In this document: positions 37,844 through 48,184 of the stretch, piece after piece | Numbering within the stretch: the first letter of the stretch is position 1 | Layout: each line of letters opens with the position of its first letter | DNA from: Periconia sp. R9002 | Taxonomy: Eukaryota > Ascomycota > Dothideomycetes > Pleosporales > Periconiaceae | Reading direction: 5' to 3' | DNA: 64,000 nt | Assembly: GCA_023627715.1 (NCBI GenBank) | Contig: JAMAHW010000101.1 | Span: 62,001-126,000 of the forward strand | Notes under the pieces: model-generated | Told to the model about the DNA's origin: nothing | The model's input: the letters and a program-made list of their open reading frames with translations, nothing else | The model's database searches: none | Program-made: the position numbers and the translations under genes

Positions 37844-38003
37844 TATTAAAATAACTAGGCACACATAGAAGATAAGATAAAAAGGATAATATTCTATCTA
37901 TTATACTAAAGCGATTAATATACACCTTAGTTTATATATATAATAAAGAAATCTATTTGTTATTTATTAATTCCGCGTTTACTCTCATCTCTAATCTTTA
38001 ACA
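37844..38003 (-). repeat. LTR, right copy (5' LTR of the element)
   Basis: 160 bp, beginning TATTAAAATAACTAGG (TG changed to TA relative to the left copy) and ending CTAATCTTTAACA next to the target-site duplication. Preserves the LTR terminus lost in the left copy. Confidence 0.9.
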
Positions 38004-38008
38004 AAGAC
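38004..38008 (+). repeat. 5 bp target-site duplication, right copy (AAGAC)
   Basis: Second AAGAC; after it the PL4 reading frame resumes with TTGAACTATATG. Confidence 0.93.
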
Positions 38009-38479
38009 TTGAACTATATGCATTAGAGCGTTTTCAGCGGCAAAGCAAACTATATTCGTAAGGATCCATATTACACGAATGTCAACAATTGGACGCTCAC
38101 GTTTAACCTCACCGAGAAACAAATCGGCAACAAGACTAATGCAACACTTACCATACAGCTAGCTGGTGTCAAGACCTCAGCTGGTAACAACAATCACGCA
38201 GACAAAGACTGGAATGATCTGCCCTACACTGTTGTGGTCAACGGTAAGCAACTACCAGTGTGGACTATTCCCTCAGAGCACTCCTCAAGTTGTGCTGTGC
38301 GGAGCGCTGCAACATGTTACACCACAGGACATAAATTTGTTTTCGAAGCGGGGTTTTTGAAATCAGGTGAGAATGATATGATATTGAGTTTGCCAGCACG
38401 AGCAACAGCCCCCGAAGACGCAGTTCTTCCGGAAAGTGTATACTTGCAATACGATGCGCTCAGGCTAGAGGTTGCATAA

Positions 38480-38983
38480 GTGGGTCCAAATAGGATAAAT
38501 ATCATATTGTCCCCATGTCGTATCAGATCCTACAGCTTGTCCTAGGCGTTGGAGTGGTTACTTTAGATGAAGTATAGAAGTAGTTAGTGTGCAAAAAGTG
38601 AGCAATTGTGCCCCATGGCCTGTTCTTCTTTTTTATTTTCTTTCCCTCCGCTCTCTTTCCATTTTTTTGACGAGTACACTACATCTTTGTATTGATTTTA
38701 GTTTATTCAAGGGCATGAAAAGGGAATCGTGAAAGCGAAAAAAAAAACCCTTCAGAATTTTGTTCCTCTACCACCACCGCTGTCCGAATATTCATTGGAT
38801 ATGATAGTGGGAGATGCAGAACGTTGAGTAAAGACGAATAGAATTGCGATATGTTGAACAAGAGACTAAAGCATATCCACAGATCAATTTCTTCTACATC
38901 ACAAGGAACGACTGTAACACATGGACACTGAACCACTACCATTCCCCCTTCACCGAAGCTACTACTAGTGTAGTTCGCCTGAT
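38480..38983. other. Short intergenic, no gene seen
   Basis: About 500 bp between the convergent PL4 remnant and the small secreted-protein gene. No coding signal. Confidence 0.6.
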
Positions 38984-39396
38984 CTAACAGTAGATCTGGT
39001 ACGAGAACAAGTTCCTCACATCATAACATTGCTGAAGATTGGCCGGGCCGACCTCCGTGTATTCGCCCTGGCAGGTATCGGACTTGAAGAGGTGTACTGC
39101 AAGCTGCGTAAGCCTACGATCTAATGAAAAGACTAGCCGTATGCCTTCGACTCACCATAACAGTTTGTGTTGAGCCACCAAGCAGTAAAGCCTTCGCCTG
39201 GTAGGAAGTAGCAAACTCCATCGGGAACGAGTTGGTCCTGCTTGTTGGAATTGAAGCATTGGCCGTCCCAGGTGGCGATGGAAGCAGCCTCGGGGTATCG
39301 TCCTCTGACTCCGAGGGATGGAGCAGGACCTTCGACCGGAGCCGAGAGTATTGGGAGGGAGAGAAGGGGAAGAACAGCGAGAGTGTACTTGAACAT
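38984..39396 (-). CDS. Small secreted six-cysteine protein, effector candidate
   Basis: Two exons, 39156-39396 and 38984-39096, joined by a 59 bp intron (gtgagt...cttgcag), give 117 residues. The signal peptide (MFKYTLAVLPLLSLPILSAP) is clear. The mature part has exactly six cysteines (in DGQC, DGVC, NTNC, SDTC, LQQC and a terminal YC), enough for three disulfides, and is rich in aromatic residues. I see no enzyme motif. Choosing the second of two possible CAG acceptors gives the extra three cysteines and a clean TAG stop; the first runs into a different frame without them. It lies only about 1 kb from the RIP-degraded retrotransposon, a setting often seen for fungal effectors. Secretion is well supported; effector role is inference. 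Confidence 0.75.
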
Positions 39397-39506
39397 GTTG
39401 GAGGATGTCGGTGTAACTTAGTGGGTCTTGGAAGGTCGAGAAACTGTTGTTTTTGAAGGTGTTAAGTTTTCCGTGATGATGCTTTGTGAAGTGTTCAGAA
39501 TCTGGG

Positions 39507-39514
39507 CTTATATA
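39507..39514 (-). promoter_or_regulatory. TATA box of the six-cysteine secreted protein
   Basis: TATATAAG on the minus strand about 110 bp upstream of the ATG at 39396. Confidence 0.5.
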
Positions 39515-40443
39515 TGTCTGTCTCCAGGAGGTTTACTGTTGTCGAGTGTCACTCCGCGGAGAAACTTTCTCCTAAATGGAATACTCTGGCCACGCACGCT
39601 GACTTCCAAAGTCTTGAGTATTGCCATGAACAGCTACGCTGACATGCTTCGGCCGAATGGGTTCATTGTTGCTGTTGGCTTGTGTACATGCGTTGCTCAG
39701 CTGGAAGATAACACGAAGGCACCTGATCCTCCTTTCACTTCAAAAAGTTAGCTCTTGCAGCACTGCAAGTTCCCTATCCGGATCAGCATACGGAGCTGGT
39801 GAAAACATTGAATGTAGAACGCTAGCTAGCTGAGATCAGGTACCAGGTTTGTGCATGCAGTAGAGCCGCTAACACAACCGATTGGACGAAGCTGAAAAAA
39901 TGCCAAGAGATGTAAGCGGTACGGGCGCACCAACATACAAGACAATGCAGCACATAGTAGCCGAGCGGTGTAGAAGAGAGTTGGTCTGGAACGATGGTAC
40001 CTTTTTTGTCTGCGCGGCAGTGCGTCCACAGGCAGAAATGGTGCAGTACCACAGCAGAAATCCTGGAGCGCAGCAAAACTTTAGAAACCCTCCAATTGAA
40101 AAATGTAACACAAAACTTGGTTATTATTTGGGACAAATGCTGCAGCGCACTATTTTTAATCTAGCAGATACAGAGATCAATGATATCAATTGATGTAACT
40201 ATCCCGCAGCGTCACCGATTCGTGCATTAATGTCCCTGTTAGAACCGAAAACGGTTATTACCAAAGTAACATTGTATCCCACTATACTCTGAATAGTATT
40301 ACCTCCATCCTGAATATCCGACTCGCAGACGGAGACTATCACGAGGCACAAGCCGTAGCTTCCGGACCCTGGTCTCGAAGTTCCCCTACATGAGCCTCGC
40401 GTTAGACAGACCGCCGCGGGGGCGACTCACGTGGGTAAAAATT

Positions 40444-40470
40444 CACCTGTGTGTGCGTCCTGGCCGAGGA
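40444..40470 (+). repeat. Dispersed degenerate repeat, copy A
   Basis: Core GTGTGCGTCCTGGCCGAGGA, followed about 30 bp later by GTGTCGATA. Similar to 41544-41571 and more weakly to 56165-56190. Confidence 0.35.
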
Positions 40471-41543
40471 TGTTATTGCGAAACTTTACTACTGTGTCGA
40501 TACAGCGACTAGGCCAATACTGTGCAACGGCAACATTATAATTTTGATCAATGGAGGCAAGCCAAACTTGAGGTGCAAAAATGTAGATTCACGGAATAAA
40601 ATCCAACAAATAGTATACAGAGTTTATAATAGCTGGCAGAGTCGCATAAATGGCTTTCTGAACGATTTGTTACAATATCCTGCTCCTTACAATCTGGGAA
40701 CGGGGACACAGAAGGGGAAGAACTGGGGCACATTCTAAAAAAGGATATCGCCACATGATAACATTCTTTGTCTTGCAATCTTGAAGTGACATGGCTGCAC
40801 TGGATTGATGTTGATCCGGAGTTGCGAGTTATGGGAGAGCTTGCTAATGGTATGGTAACCTGGTGATATAGCTACTACGCATGTGCGTCTCTGAACATTC
40901 GATCTCATTACGTTGTCGTTACGGTTCGAGAAGGAGACGTAATTGGTGATATTTTAGGGACTTTCAAAAAACTTAGGGTTCAACCCTAACCCGGTCTAAG
41001 TATACCCCTTTTGAGTTGCAGTTGACTCCGAAACAAGTCCTCTAATTGCTATTTTGTTGATACTGCAACACATTATAGGGCGTGCGCATGCAGCTCGTCC
41101 CGAATATGGCGTGATATGTTTTTCCTGCATTTGCCTGCCTATGCGGGCCTCCCTCAATGAACGGAATAAAACGCTCTAAGTTATTCCGCTGTAAATATCT
41201 TGATTCCACAAATGGTCGAAAAAGACAATAGTAACGCCGCACTCAGTATTTGCTATGGTTTGACGGAAATTGGCGCTATTTACGTCGACAAGACAGTTCA
41301 GAAGTGGACGCGTAAGACCCCCCCCCTCCCTCCCCCGTTTGTATTCCCTGGATCTGAGTTTACCTTGATATAAATGGTCGGAACGTGAATAGCATGCTCG
41401 CATTATCTCGCTACTGAAACCCAAACTGCAGATTTTCAAGAGCATTAGTAAGTCCGTGTGAGTGCTTTGCTAGGAAAGTTGGCTGCAGTCTATTTCACGA
41501 ATTTCACGCGTACATATTATCGATTCATCACGTGCGCAGACAG

Positions 41544-41571
41544 TTGCTTGTGTGCCTGTCCTGGCCGAAGA
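41544..41571 (+). repeat. Dispersed degenerate repeat, copy B
   Basis: Core TGTGCCTGTCCTGGCCGAAGA, again followed by GTGTCGATA about 30 bp on. Both copies also have CACGTG a little upstream, which makes common descent more likely than chance. Confidence 0.35.
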
Positions 41572-42351
41572 CGCCACCTAGTGTTTTGCCCGTGTCGATA
41601 TCAGGGTAGCAGTACTCTGTGATGATCAATTTACAATGCACAATTCCTTATCGAGTCATGAGGATTAAAAAAATGTGAAACCTACAGCATTGCTGAGACA
41701 GGCTGTTCCTATCGCGATATTAGACACGTAGAAGATGGTATCTGTAGATAGACCAGGCGAAGAAATGTTTTCTTCTTATTCCACTGCTCCTATTTTCGAC
41801 ATTGAACGATAAAGTATGTGACAAGCGTTCTTCGAAGCTGGAAGCTCAATATCTAAACTATCCAAAAGCAATGCGTGTAGCTCTAACCCGATGGGTCTGA
41901 GGCACATCTACATTGATATGTATTGATCGACAATCATAGAAAGGCATCTAGTTAGACCCCTCTGTGCGTCCTTCTTTGACCTCTATCAATTACCAGATCA
42001 GTCTTAGTCTATTGGAAATTTGACCAACTGTACGACAATCCTCAGATGAGTGGTATATTCGTTGGGTTGGTGTATCGGGGTCACGGAGATTACGGACTTA
42101 ATCGTGGGGGTAGTATATCCTCACTGCAACAATACTAAGTGAGGACATGGAGATAATACGGAGTACCCAAAATCCGAAACAGGCCAAAAGGTTCTCTGAG
42201 TTCCTATAAGAGTAGACCAAACTCCTCACAGGGATGAATACGGTTCTCCAACATCAATGCTCAACATTTGAAGCTACAAAGACCTACTACCCTTCACACA
42301 TACGAAAATCTGACCAGACTTTCAATTGTCCCCAAACCCAAAACCTACGCA

Positions 42352-43586
42352 ATGGCATTTCCAGTTCCCCCAAAGCCTGTTTCCGTGCTCGGGCGTCACC
42401 GCATTCTCTCGCCCTCGGCGGGTGTGCGCGTTTCTCCTCTCTGCCTTGGGGCCATGAACTATGGCGACGCATGGAAAGATTTGCTTGGCGAGTGCAGCAA
42501 AGAAACCTCCTTCGCGATGCTCGACCACTTTTATAGTCAGGGCGGAAATTTCATTGATACTGCAGTGAACTACCAAGCTGGACAAAGCGAGCAATGGGTG
42601 GGCGAGTGGATGGAGAAGCGAGGTAACCGGGATGAGATTGTGCTCGCGACCAAGTTCACGGGGAGCCAATCAGTAGAGTCGTGGGACAAGAAATTTCAGG
42701 GTAACTTTGGAGGAAACAGCGCGAAGAACGTCTTTACGAGCGTGGAGCGTTCGTTGAAATCTTTGCGCACGTCGTACATTGATCTTGTAAGTCTGAATAT
42801 GATTAAACTGGAACTTCGGCTGACCCCCCATCGCAAAAGTACTACGTGCACCTCTGGGATCATACCACTTCAATTCCCGAATTGATGCATGCCTTAAACG
42901 ACCTCTGCACCGCTCGCAAGGTGATTTATCTTGGCGTCTCGGACACCCCAGCCTGGATCGTCGTTAAGGCTAATGCATATGCCCGCCAACATAGTTTACG
43001 GCCCTTCACCGTATATCAAGGTCGATGGAGTGCCTCGTGTCGCGACTTTGAGCGAGATATTATCCCTATGTGTCTCGATGAGGGAATGGCTCTCGCTCCT
43101 TGGGGCGTTCTCGGCAATGGCGGATTCAAGAGCAAAGAAGAAGAAGATGGACGGCCAGCGAAGTTCCACCTTACTGGGAAGGAGGAGAAAGTGCGCGAGG
43201 TACTGGAGAGCATTGCGAAGCCAAAAGGTACAACGGCCGCTAGCGTTGCTTTGGCGTACGTGATGCATAAGGCACCGTATGTGTTTCCCATTGTTGGTGG
43301 GCGGAAGGTCGAGCATCTCAAAGGAAACATCTCGGCACTGGCTCTACCACTGTCACAGGAGGATATGGATAAGATTGATGGCGCATATGGATTCGATATC
43401 GGGTTCCCGCATAACATGTTGAGTGGAGGAAACAAGATGGTAACTGGACCGGAGGATTGTGCAATGCTCAGACGGTTTGGGTACTTTGACTTCGTTGTCA
43501 AGGCGCGTCCAATTCCACCCCACCAGGGTCCGCTGGATAAAACATTTGTACCAGAGCCTATTGGGATGCAAGCGCCGAAAGAGTGA
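42352..43586 (+). CDS. Aldo-keto reductase, aryl-alcohol dehydrogenase type
   Basis: Two exons, 42352-42786 and 42840-43586, with a 53 bp intron (gtaagt...gcaaaag), give 393 residues. The start at MAFPVPPKPVSVLGRHR fits the family N-terminus; an upstream in-frame ATG at 42268 would add 28 residues with no family resemblance. The AKR catalytic tetrad is complete: Asp69 and Tyr74 (FIDTAVNYQ), Lys101 (ATKFTG) and His149 (YYVHLWD). Later motifs include the NADPH-binding FPIVGGRKVEHLKGN region. Closest in style to fungal aryl-alcohol dehydrogenases and norsolorinic-acid-reductase-like enzymes, which reduce aromatic or polyketide carbonyls. No polyketide synthase is in the window, so a secondary-metabolite role is not supported here. 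Confidence 0.9.
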
Positions 43587-44734
43587 ACACACATAACGAA
43601 CACAGTGATGGTCCATATATAAACCCCAGAGAAAAATTAAAAATTGTTGTGTGGCGGAAGTTGTCCGAGCCACAAAATCTCTGTTGTGAATCAATTGCTT
43701 GCTACTTTTTTTTTGAACAACTAGGAGGGGTTCTACCTCGACAAATACAAGATCCAAAAGTAAGAAACTAAAAAGGCGGACCACCTTTGAAAAATCTCCG
43801 AAAGGAAATCAAGGGGGTCACATGAGACTGAGGGTCGTGGTCCTAGGTGACCATTGCTACTTATCTGCCGACTAGAATATGCAGCAATTCAGAATAATAC
43901 TTAGAAAGCCCAAAAATCAAAAACGTCTTTGGTATCAGCGTAGGTGTCATCCTCATTGCAGTTTCCAAATCTTAACGTTCCCAATCTTAAACAACTGTGA
44001 ATAGTTAGATACTTTTCGTGCATAGCGCATGTTGCACCAATGTCGGGATTTTTTTTTTTTGGCTATAATCCGGTCTTTCCTACCTTGTCATGTTGCACAT
44101 CCAATCAATTGATGCCTTCTCCCCATTCTCCCCATATGTTATTGATAGAGATCACAACCCTATGACCATTATGAGTTACATACTACGCGCACCACCTGGA
44201 GCAGATGATTGATCCTGGTATTCCTTGAGCTGGCCATGGTTATTGGCATGTTTTACAAGCGTTATTCAAGTTCGAAGTAGTTGAGAATAGACATAGTTCT
44301 TGGCATCATGCACATAATTAATAGTGGAAGCTTTACTCACCAAGCGGCCGATGAGAATAATCTGGGTTACGAGGAAAGAGCTTGATTAGACTACATCAGG
44401 CACACATGCATTTTTGGAAATGCAGGATTGATGTAGCCCGCCTGTATGCAATTCTTAGCGACATACACACCCCTCTTCCCATTGGACAGTCGCCACCTCC
44501 ACCTATAACCTTGTGCGCGCATATATTGCGAGTGGTGCATTTGGAAATCTTGGGTCCTTCATACTTATATGAGCAACCCAATATTGGTTAGCTTACACTC
44601 TACGCCCGGAAGAATTATTTTACACCAGTATCTTCGCCAGCGTCGTGTTTCTATTCCAGGGCTTTAAACATGACGGCACGCACTATTACGACTCGTCCCT
44701 ATTTCCATTGCTGCCTTTGTGCTTTACTATCACG
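43587..44734. other. Intergenic, no gene seen
   Basis: About 1.1 kb between two plus-strand genes. A poly-T run lies near 44048-44061. Probably contains the GH28 promoter. Confidence 0.55.
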
Positions 44735-46094
44735 ATGATGCCTTCGAAGTTTTTCAGTTTGGCCGTGCTCATGGCGGTTCAAGCCATGGCTGGCATGACC
44801 AAGAATGGCACACGTTGCACCGTGACCCCATCGGGCTCTAATGATGATTCGGGCTTCATCATGGATGCTTTTAAGAACTGTGGACAGAATGGCCAGGTAC
44901 ATGACGTCCCAACCAATTGTAGTGCTGCGCTAATCACGCAACTAGATTGATATCGTAGAAGGGGACTACACAATTGCAAAGGTCATGGATGTTCTCAACC
45001 TTAAAAATTGCGACATCAGCATTTACGGAAAACTCACGTGGACCACTGATGTCAACTACTGGACCAAAAACAGCATAGGAGTAACTTACTCGCAGAGAAG
45101 CACAGCCTTCCGTCTAGGTGGTGCTACATTCTCGCTTCGCGGTTACGGCAAGGCTTTATTCTTCGGCAACGGCCAGACATGGTACGATGTGAACAAAAAC
45201 GGCTCGAATATGGCAGGCCGTCCAATCAGCTTGACGTTGTGGAAGGCGCAGAACGTACTTGTTGACGGCATTACATGGAGGCAGCCACAATTTTGGTGAG
45301 TATTCTGTCAGATTGCATAAAGCCCAGGCAAAGTAACATTACAGGCACACCTTTGTTGCCTACTCGCAAAACGTGACTATGACCAATTTAGACATGAGCG
45401 CTGTCTCCAACTCTCAGTGGAATACCGTGAACACGGATGGTTTCGACTCTTGGAATTCCAAGGATATCACCATCAAAAACTGGTCGGTGACGTGCGGAGA
45501 CGTAAGTTGTAAGCTTCTTGAGTCCTGCCTTGCTGACACCGGTGCCAGGATTGCATTTCCATCAAAGGAAACAGCAGCAACGTCTATGTGAAGAACGTGA
45601 CTTGCCATGAGTCGGGTGCAGCTGTCATTGGTTCTCTCGGAAATCCGACAAACGTCCCAGACTACGTGGACAATGTTTTGTTCGAAGATTTCACAGCGAT
45701 TCATTCCTCAAACGCCGCCTGGATAAAAACCTACCCAGGAATAGGCCACGTCAAGAACATTACGTTCCGCAATTTTGTATTTCAGGATGTGAATCAGCCA
45801 ATTTACATTTCGCCTTGCATTTACAGCTACAGCAACTGCGATGCAAGCAAGCTGAAAATCAGCGACGTTACGTGGGAGAACATCACCGGTACCAGCAGAT
45901 ACAATGTTGCGGCAGGCATTTACTGCAGTAAAAACACGCCTTGCACAGGTCTAAAGTTCAAAAATATTGATATCAAGCCAAAGAATGGGGGCACCTCCAA
46001 AGTATTGTGCAGCAACATGAACAGCGATAGTGGATTGGCCTGCACGGGCACCTGTCCCGCAGGATGGGTACAACAGCTGAGCGGGAACGCGTAG
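44735..46094 (+). CDS. GH28 family glycosidase (polygalacturonase-like) with non-canonical active site
   Basis: Four exons (44735-44896, 44946-45295, 45345-45501, 45549-46094), introns 47-49 bp, give 404 residues. The N-terminal signal peptide ends near MAVQAMAG. The parallel beta-helix family is shown by NTDGFD (Asp202, Asp205), GDDC (Asp223/224, split by the last intron) and GSLG. Two canonical pieces are changed: where polygalacturonases have C-x-G-x-H-G, this has CHESGA (Gly246 at the His position), and the R-I-K motif reads W-I-K (281-283). Paired cysteines near the C-terminus (CIYSYSNC, CSKNTPC, CTGTCPAGW) fit a secreted protein. The likely substrate class is pectin, perhaps a rhamnogalacturonan or exo-acting branch whose members deviate at these motifs; activity is uncertain. 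Confidence 0.85.
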
Positions 46095-47464
46095 ATCGGC
46101 ACTCCGGAAATATATCTATCCTGATATAATGGAATCATTGCTCAAATCTAGATGCTTCTGGTTCATTTCGCGGTCTTCATTCTTCGCACAGTGGATATTA
46201 TCACAAGCAAAGGCACTCTGAACTTCCATGATGATTCTTATAGGCTGAGCTTGGTAAAACTATATTGGAATCTCATGAAAGGTCTGATGTTACTTCCATC
46301 GGAAAACAGAAGCAATGTGCTCTATACAATGTGTGTAAGACCTATGAGATAATACGAGGAGCTAACACGCCGGGTTGTGACAGTTCGGGCCGCTGGATTA
46401 CCAGATGATATGCACAAATTATGTACCGCAGATAAAAACTGTAGACGCTCTAGTTAGAGTGGCTACCTATTCCGATTTGTCGCCGTATCCGAACCAGCCA
46501 TTTTACAATCATCGATCGATTCTGGTAACTTGTGATCGAGAGTTTGGATGGAATTTAGAACCAGTGAAAATGGTCGTGGCAATATTTGTAACTGGATCAT
46601 AGTTCAATGAAATGATGAGTGCGAACTCCTACACTTCTTGGTAGCGCCTAGCCTATAATTCCACCACGTTCCCACCTAGTTTACCTTCCCCCCTCAGCTC
46701 TATTGCGGGGCGGCCCGGGCACACCAGATCTGTTACAGTACCATACTTGCTTGGTCAAATTTAGGAGCAGGAGCGAGCTAGACTAGCCCGATCGCTCTGG
46801 AACAGAATTAGCGCGCAACCATAGTCGAGGTCCGGAGTCTCCACCATAGTCGAGATTCAGAACCTCCATTGTACTCAGCGATGCATTTTAGTAATTTCCC
46901 CACTAAAAAATTTGGAATATGCATTCGGTTTGCTTTAGACTCTAAGGATAGTTCGTACAATTTCTGCTCCACATGGGTCAGTAGTATCAATGATGTGTGT
47001 AAGAGTGCACTGTAGATCCACTGGTAACATCGGGCACACCTAGCGCGGTGAAACAGCCGCAGATTAGATCGAAATAGCGCGTATTATTGCATCGATATAC
47101 GTCATATGAGTATACTGGTTGTAGAAGAACTCCCCTCAGCACGTTGGATTTTTGCATATCGGGACATCCAGCTGAACCATACCCTTGTGCAAATGAGAAG
47201 TTGCTATCCGGACTTCCTGACCCAGCCTGATACGCACGACCACTCCACGTACAATTGAACCATACTTTACTAAAGTATTGCAAATGTTTGAGTCAAAAAA
47301 CACATGTCCTAGCATTGACCGAGAGAGAACGGCATATATAAACGATACGCCCTCCCTATTACCACAATTATCAACTTCCGAATACTCACACATTATCTAT
47401 CCAAATTTCTGTCAAAATTTACTTTTCACCCATTGCTCTATATATTCCCTCATTTAATTTCAGA
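46095..47464. other. Intergenic, no convincing gene
   Basis: About 1.4 kb. An open frame on the minus strand at 46987-47283 contains several Cys but has no ATG start or signal peptide. A roughly 27 bp imperfect tandem duplication (ACCATAGTCGAG...) lies at 46819-46872. Confidence 0.5.
47335..47342 (+). promoter_or_regulatory. TATA box of the secreted-protein pseudogene
   Basis: TATATAAA about 125 bp upstream of the ATG at 47465; the core promoter looks intact although the gene is not. Confidence 0.5.
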
Positions 47465-48184
47465 ATGAAATTCCTTGTCATTCTCAGCTCCACTGCCGCT
47501 CTCGTTGGCGCCGCCCCTACCGCTCCAGAACAGTATCCATCAGTTTATGAAGAGGCCGACTTCGACGATCTGATATCGCTACCGGCCCTACCTTTGATTC
47601 CGATACCTAAACCTTACAAGGGACTATACTACCAGAGTATCAGATTCATTCAGAGGGTCAACTCCAACGGCGGGCTGCCGCTTCCTGGCATCGAGCCTCA
47701 TTCGGGCACCAACTATGCCACTATTGGTGTTGGATCTCAGCTTGATGGCACACCGATGCTCACCACCAACTATCCCGACAGCAAAGTTTAATCTTTCAAG
47801 CTCAAGAGTTGGTATTTTGGTTGCGTCATCCAGCTGGAAAATGGCGCCACTGCTATACCAACTGCTTGCAACATATACGTTACTGGTTACAAGGGTAAAG
47901 ACAACACAGTTGCCAATAGCAAGCAAGTGTGCGCCCAGACCTTTTCGTACAACCCTTCTACAGCACTTAGACAGCAGCAACAGGCCTATGGGAAATTCTA
48001 TGACTGTGCAGACAAGGACATCCAGTTCGCTGTTGTCCAATTCAGCCTCGCCGGGGGACAGAGCGCCGTTCAGCTACTGGGAGCAGCGGTTCTCGACAAT
48101 ATATATTTCAGCTATAAGAATAAGTATTGCTATCCCAAGGAATACCCTGACGAAGACCCTGAGGAAGACCCTGAGAAACATTAA
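47465..48184 (+). pseudogene. Small secreted protein gene with an in-frame TAA
   Basis: A signal peptide (MKFLVILSSTAALVGAAP) opens a frame that stops at TAA 47789-47791 after 108 residues. The same frame continues without another stop for 130 more codons to 48184. The part after the stop looks genuinely coding: SFKLKSWYFGCVIQLENG, then CNIYVTGYKGKD, then a C-terminal acidic tail with a repeated EDP motif. The WYFGC...TACNIYVTGY pattern is that of a family of fungal secreted proteins of unknown function in which this beta-sandwich-like half is the conserved part. No intron could remove the stop. A CAA-to-TAA change (CpA to TpA) would explain it. Alternatives are readthrough or a base-call error. 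Confidence 0.7.

Larger units (their letters stand above)
30003..38003 (-). mobile_element. RIP-degraded Ty1/copia LTR retrotransposon, 8001 bp
   Basis: The element begins TGTTAAAATA, ends ATCTTTAACA and is flanked by the AAGAC duplication. Two roughly 160 bp terminal repeats are oriented alike. The whole interior is saturated with TA dinucleotides and stop codons in every frame, and C and G are scarce, as RIP produces. On the minus strand, RNase H and reverse-transcriptase relics can still be read (see 30780-31640), so the element points left and the right LTR is its 5' LTR. Next to that LTR, minus-strand GGTTATAAGTCCC is the position of a primer-binding site. The pol order (reverse transcriptase, then RNase H at the 3' end) is that of the Copia superfamily. 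No intact open frame remains, so it is not autonomous. Confidence 0.95.
28388..38479 (+). pseudogene. Rhamnogalacturonan lyase (PL4), split by a retrotransposon and carrying a nonsense codon
   Basis: Coding pieces are 28388-29317, 29379-30002 and 38009-38479, with a normal intron 29318-29378. Without the insertion they read in one frame for about 674 codons, the size of the longer rhamnogalacturonate lyase B type. A signal peptide (MKMLKYNLAIYLVVVSW) is followed by PL4 hallmarks: SKLSLDGQNLLGTGRGPY, HNYQNTGKVLEQYWFLR, NGFDRTFGPQYYYFN across the intron, and TLYxW-like IRQYRLYWAMHDF. The C-terminal jelly-roll part continues after the element. The upstream piece terminates at a TAA at 30006-30008, three bases into the LTR. 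The downstream exon has TAG at 38024-38026 where the family has Trp, consistent with a G-to-A RIP change. The native enzyme would cleave the rhamnogalacturonan I backbone by beta-elimination outside the cell; this allele should be null. Confidence 0.92.
39397..42351. other. 3 kb gene-poor intergenic region with diverged repeats
   Basis: No credible gene in nearly 3 kb. Contains two related short segments (core 40444-40470 and 41544-41571) and a C-rich run at 41317-41337. Open frames are short and unmatched by motifs. Promoters of the flanking divergent genes lie at its ends. Confidence 0.5.

Noticed and set aside
40978..41000. GGGTTCAACCC, resembling a tRNA T-arm or telomeric repeat
   Set aside because: The loop is too short for a T-arm, no acceptor or anticodon stem can be paired around it, and there is only one CCCTAA unit.
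42234..42351. Upstream ATGs for the aldo-keto reductase
   Set aside because: The added residues have no family resemblance, whereas the ATG at 42352 matches the typical N-terminus.
46987..47283. Minus-strand frame with several cysteines, possible secreted protein
   Set aside because: No ATG at its start, a stop immediately upstream, no signal peptide, and it overlaps the promoter of the next gene.
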